A DNA stretch of 64,000 nucleotides from Sclerotinia nivalis (lineage: Eukaryota; Ascomycota; Leotiomycetes; Helotiales; Sclerotiniaceae). The stretch spans positions 1,364,001 through 1,428,000 of the forward strand of contig JAPEIS010000001.1 in NCBI GenBank assembly GCA_029531795.1, in the 5' to 3' direction. A program made the position numbers and the translations under genes. Of this stretch, positions 61,111-64,000 are shown one piece after another. Positions within the stretch are counted from its first letter, which is position 1. The number at the start of each line of letters is the position of its first letter. The notes under the pieces are model-generated. The model had not been told where the DNA came from. It made no database searches and saw only the letters and a program-made list of their open reading frames with translations.

Positions 61111-62293
61111 TTGGCATGTACGCCGAATGAAGAAAACTGGAACTTTTGAAATATTTGGGCGCAAGAGACATTTCCAAGAAAGCGTTCTTGATTATTTTAC
61201 CTGTTTTTGGCGGCCGGCATATTTTAGCTGGCAAAGTTGGTTGGCTAGATTTGTGTTACGGTCGATGGATGATCAATACCTCAAATTAATTAAATTGGCC
61301 ATTACTAGTGAAATGCTTACCCTACTTTGAAGGACCAAGAACATGGAGACAAAGATGTGCATCCTCGCTATCATCCGAAATCTCTTTCTTCATATTACAA
61401 AAATCTATTGTACATCTGAAAGGTATAGTACTCGCTAAGCTCTATACCTTTGTGAGCATTTGGGATAGCTCTCTTCAAAATGGAAAACCCGACCTTTGAC
61501 GAAAGACAGACTTTTCTTCCATCTTGCAAAGCTAGTAGTGACATCGAATGGATTTTCCTTGTTGAGAATTATTTTCCTTGTACTCAATCATCACCATAGA
61601 TGTATCTGTATGAAGTAAAGTATCTAGTTTGGGTTATCATTCATTGTTGAATGTTGTCTTCCTTGTTCTTAACCAAGATAATCATTGTCAATAATGTATC
61701 CATATATAGTATAGTTTGTATCTAGATATCTTCTTTATATAATTCTTTTTATTCTTTACAAAAAATAATCCAAGTTTTCTTTGAATATGGTATGGATTCT
61801 AATTCATTATTAAACTTTGTTTTCATTGTTCTTATTATTTTCATTGTTCTCAAAAGTGTATCCATATATAGTATAGTTTGTATCTAGATATCTTCTTTGT
61901 ATACACCTCTTTTTATCCTTCACAAAAAATAATCCAAGTTTCCTTTGAATGTAGTATGGATTCTAATTCATTATTGAGCTTTGTTCTCATTGTTCTCATT
62001 GTTTTTATTATTCTCAAAAGTATATTCGTATATAGTATAATTGATTGATATCTAAATATTTTCTTTATATAATTCTTTTTATTCTTTACAAAAAATAATC
62101 CAAGTTTTCTTTGAATATAGTATAGATTCTGATTCATTATTGAGCTTTGTTTTCATTGTTCTAATTGTTCTCATTGTTCTCAAAAGTGTATTTATACAGC
62201 CCAATTTCTATCAAACCAGAAACTCAAATCAACAACTTCCATTCAATACCAACATCGAACTCAACTCGGAACATTCAAGCCTATCCAAGCACA
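61111..62293. repeat. Intergenic region with a 165-bp tandem repeat leading to the next promoter
   Basis: After a plain stretch to about 61,580, three AT-rich units start near 61,701, 61,863 and 62,028 (spacing 162 and 165) and run to about 62,190; a partial older unit precedes them. Each contains TATATAGTATA, then CTAGATATCTTC, then ACAAAAAATAATCCAAGTTT, then a series of CATTGTTCT blocks. The last unit ends in GTGTATTTATACAGCCC, which looks like a TATA box about 100 bp from the ATG at 62,294. Confidence 0.75.
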
Positions 62294-63418
62294 ATGTCGA
62301 TCTTCAAGCCATTCAAAGGTAATACGCGAGAAGAGTATAAGGCTCAGCATATTAAACGAGAGGATTTCTTGCTATGCCACAATTGCGGATGGAATGCCGA
62401 ATATCAGTCGTCTCATAGTTACATTAGTACCATCAAATGTACATGTAATGCTAGGCGAGGTATATGGTTCATTGGCGAGAAATATGTTTTGAAGGAAAGA
62501 GAGATTTTAGAATATGGGCACGAGAGCTCTATGGGTCCTGATGTCGCAATTCAAAAATTTCTGTCTGAGAATTCGACTATTCCTGTAATTAAAGATATAA
62601 TTTATTGGAAAGATAGTAATAGCCATTTCTTTTTCATGGAGAAAGCCCCGGGCACAACGTTAATGTCAATTTTTGGAACGTTAACTCATGATCAAATGAG
62701 AGCTTATGCCAAAGAAGTCGTTGAATATCTTGTACAGTTACGCAAGTTTACATCGACAAAAATTGAAGGTCCAGATGGTTCGCGGTTAAGAGATAGAATA
62801 CTAGGTCCTCAATTCCAGGTACATTACGTGACGGATGATGTTGAAGAATGGTGGGCTCAAGTTGAACCTCATCTCGTTTATAGACGTGGTCATCAGATTA
62901 GCACAGCTGAAACGGAACTCTGGAAGAAGGATTTTAAGTCGAGATACCCCGTTATAGGGGGACCGTATGTTCTCACGCATAGCGATCTGGATGCGACTAA
63001 TATTATGGTAAAAGATGGACATGTTAGCGCTATTATCGATTGGGAACATGGGGGATATCTTCCGGAATGGTGGGAGGCGGTAGGAACTCTACATGTGCAA
63101 CCGGGTTATTGGAGCTATTGCTTGAAAGAAGAAATGATAAAGCAAATCGGGCCATGGCCAACAACAGAGGTGAAATTCCACGAAGAATACATGAGGGCAT
63201 ACACCGACAAGCGTGGCCCGGCGCTCGCAGAATGGAAGTACTTTGATCGTAATTTGCCATGCCCTAATTATGCAAATTACATAAAAGAGGATAATGATGG
63301 CCCCCAAACGACCTATTTCAGAAGCCAACGGGAGGCTAGGGAAGCCGCGACTTTGGCGGCTTTCAAAGCGCTAAACTTGGAGGAGAGGGAAAATTTGATT
63401 AGGAAAAAAGATTCATAG
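62294..63418 (+). CDS. APH/choline kinase-like phosphotransferase domain protein
   Basis: A single exon encodes 374 residues from ATG at 62,294 (context AGCACAATG); a longer in-frame reading begins at 62,165 without a convincing start. The kinase-like core has FFFMEKAPGTTLMSIF (hinge side), the Brenner-type catalytic loop HSDLDATNIMV (His229 to Val239) and the metal-binding IIDWEHGGYLPEWWE (Asp249). An N-terminal pair CHNC (28-31) and CTC (49-51) could bind zinc, an unusual addition. Fungal APH-domain proteins are a large lineage-expanded group; substrates (small molecules or proteins) are mostly unknown, and none is claimed here. Confidence 0.88.
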   Translation: MSIFKPFKGNTREEYKAQHIKREDFLLCHNCGWNAEYQSSHSYISTIKCTCNARRGIWFIGEKYVLKEREILEYGHESSMGPDVAIQKFLSENSTIPVIKDIIYWKDSNSHFFFMEKAPGTTLMSIFGTLTHDQMRAYAKEVVEYLVQLRKFTSTKIEGPDGSRLRDRILGPQFQVHYVTDDVEEWWAQVEPHLVYRRGHQISTAETELWKKDFKSRYPVIGGPYVLTHSDLDATNIMVKDGHVSAIIDWEHGGYLPEWWEAVGTLHVQPGYWSYCLKEEMIKQIGPWPTTEVKFHEEYMRAYTDKRGPALAEWKYFDRNLPCPNYANYIKEDNDGPQTTYFRSQREAREAATLAAFKALNLEERENLIRKKDS

Positions 63419-64000
63419 ATAGTTACAATTGTGGTTAACAATACTTTATTCATCTTATTATCTCGATGATTTAGAAGAATAAAAATCCTGTATCCACTCT
63501 TCTACCTCCTTATTTATCCTCATACCTTCCTATCCCTCCTTATTCCTCTCTATCTTTCCCTACCTTTCCTTATCTTTCCTTATCTTTCCTTCCTTATCCT
63601 TCCTTATCCCTCTTCATTTCTATTCATCTGCTTTTACCCTTTATCTAGCCCTGATAGATTGAATTGAACAATACAAATGAAACACTTTTTTTTGCATCTA
63701 GATGAACAATTCCATGTGTAACAAAGATTTTGATAGACTTCACTGACGTAAACAATAATACAAACACCATCCTTCTACCTCCTCGTTTATCCTCATCCCC
63801 CTTCCCATCCCTCCTCATACTTTCTCATCCCTCCTTGTCTCTCCTCCTCATACTTTCTCATCCCTCCTTGTCTCTCCTCCTCATCCCCTCATCCCCTCAT
63901 CCCTCCTCATCCCTCCTCATCCCTCCTCATCCCCCTCCTCATCCCCCTCCTCATCCCTCCTCATCCCCCTCCTCATCCCTCCTCATCCCTCTCCTCATCC
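63419..64000. repeat. CT-rich minisatellite at the right window edge
   Basis: From about 63,490 the sequence is pyrimidine-rich with TTATCTTTCC-type repeats. From about 63,785 to the window end it becomes nearly pure CATCCCTCCT and CATCCCCTCCT units, with occasional TACTTTCT interruptions. The array continues past the edge, so its length is unknown. The duplicated CATACTTTCT...GTCTCTCCTCCT segment at 63,817-63,880 shows that blocks larger than one unit have been copied. No gene is seen. Confidence 0.9.

Overview
The window looks like a filamentous ascomycete chromosome, most likely a leotiomycete of the Botrytis/Sclerotinia type. The evidence is short GT-AG introns of about 45-80 nt with ascomycete signals, fungal-only families (SIP5-like RING protein, Zn2Cys6 regulator, ARA2-type reductase), chromodomain Gypsy elements, and dense C-to-T/G-to-A decay of repeats typical of repeat-induced point mutation (RIP). 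The genus is inference; the fungal assignment is firm.

Region 1 (1-19,376) is an AT-rich graveyard of nested Ty3/Gypsy retrotransposons. An outer minus-strand element has its 5' LTR at 19,140-19,376 and gag at 19,101-17,812. Its reverse transcriptase is split at 16,549/2,162 by a second minus-strand element (2,163-16,548, 163-bp LTRs, target duplication ATATA). The gag of that second element is split by a plus-strand element (8,267-15,651, 285-bp LTRs, target duplication GTTGC). GC-rich 237-bp solo LTRs of the outer family interrupt both older layers (1,013-1,249, TGTAG; 3,650-3,886, AAATG), and a variant LTR is cut by the left window edge (1-138). All pol genes are broken. The best preserved extra reading frame is antisense, between the chromodomain and the 3' LTR of the innermost element.

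Region 2 (19,377-24,581) is a gene-poor transition zone with a possible mitochondrial-type small ORF, a block of diverged coding-like duplications and a possible gene remnant.

Region 3 (24,582-52,157) is ordinary housekeeping euchromatin: a conserved fungal protein with a C-terminal CX2CX6HX2H motif, DAHP synthase with an upstream TGACTCA (Gcn4/CPC1-type) site, an ARA2-like aldo-keto reductase, a SIP5-like RING protein, a WBP4/FBP21-like splicing factor, a mitochondrial stomatin-like protein, the Golgi protein MON2, an MMS2/UEV1 ubiquitin-conjugating variant (with a probable GC-AG intron), a LYR-motif protein and a 1038-residue disordered protein. Gene models were rebuilt from exon pieces, and the summed lengths stay in frame.

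Region 4 (52,158-55,864) has no gene but carries a strongly diverged family of about ten tandem units. Region 5 (55,865-63,418) has a Zn2Cys6 regulator divergent from a salicylate-hydroxylase-like FAD monooxygenase, followed by an APH/choline-kinase-like protein whose promoter lies at the end of a 165-bp tandem repeat array. The window ends in a CT-rich minisatellite.
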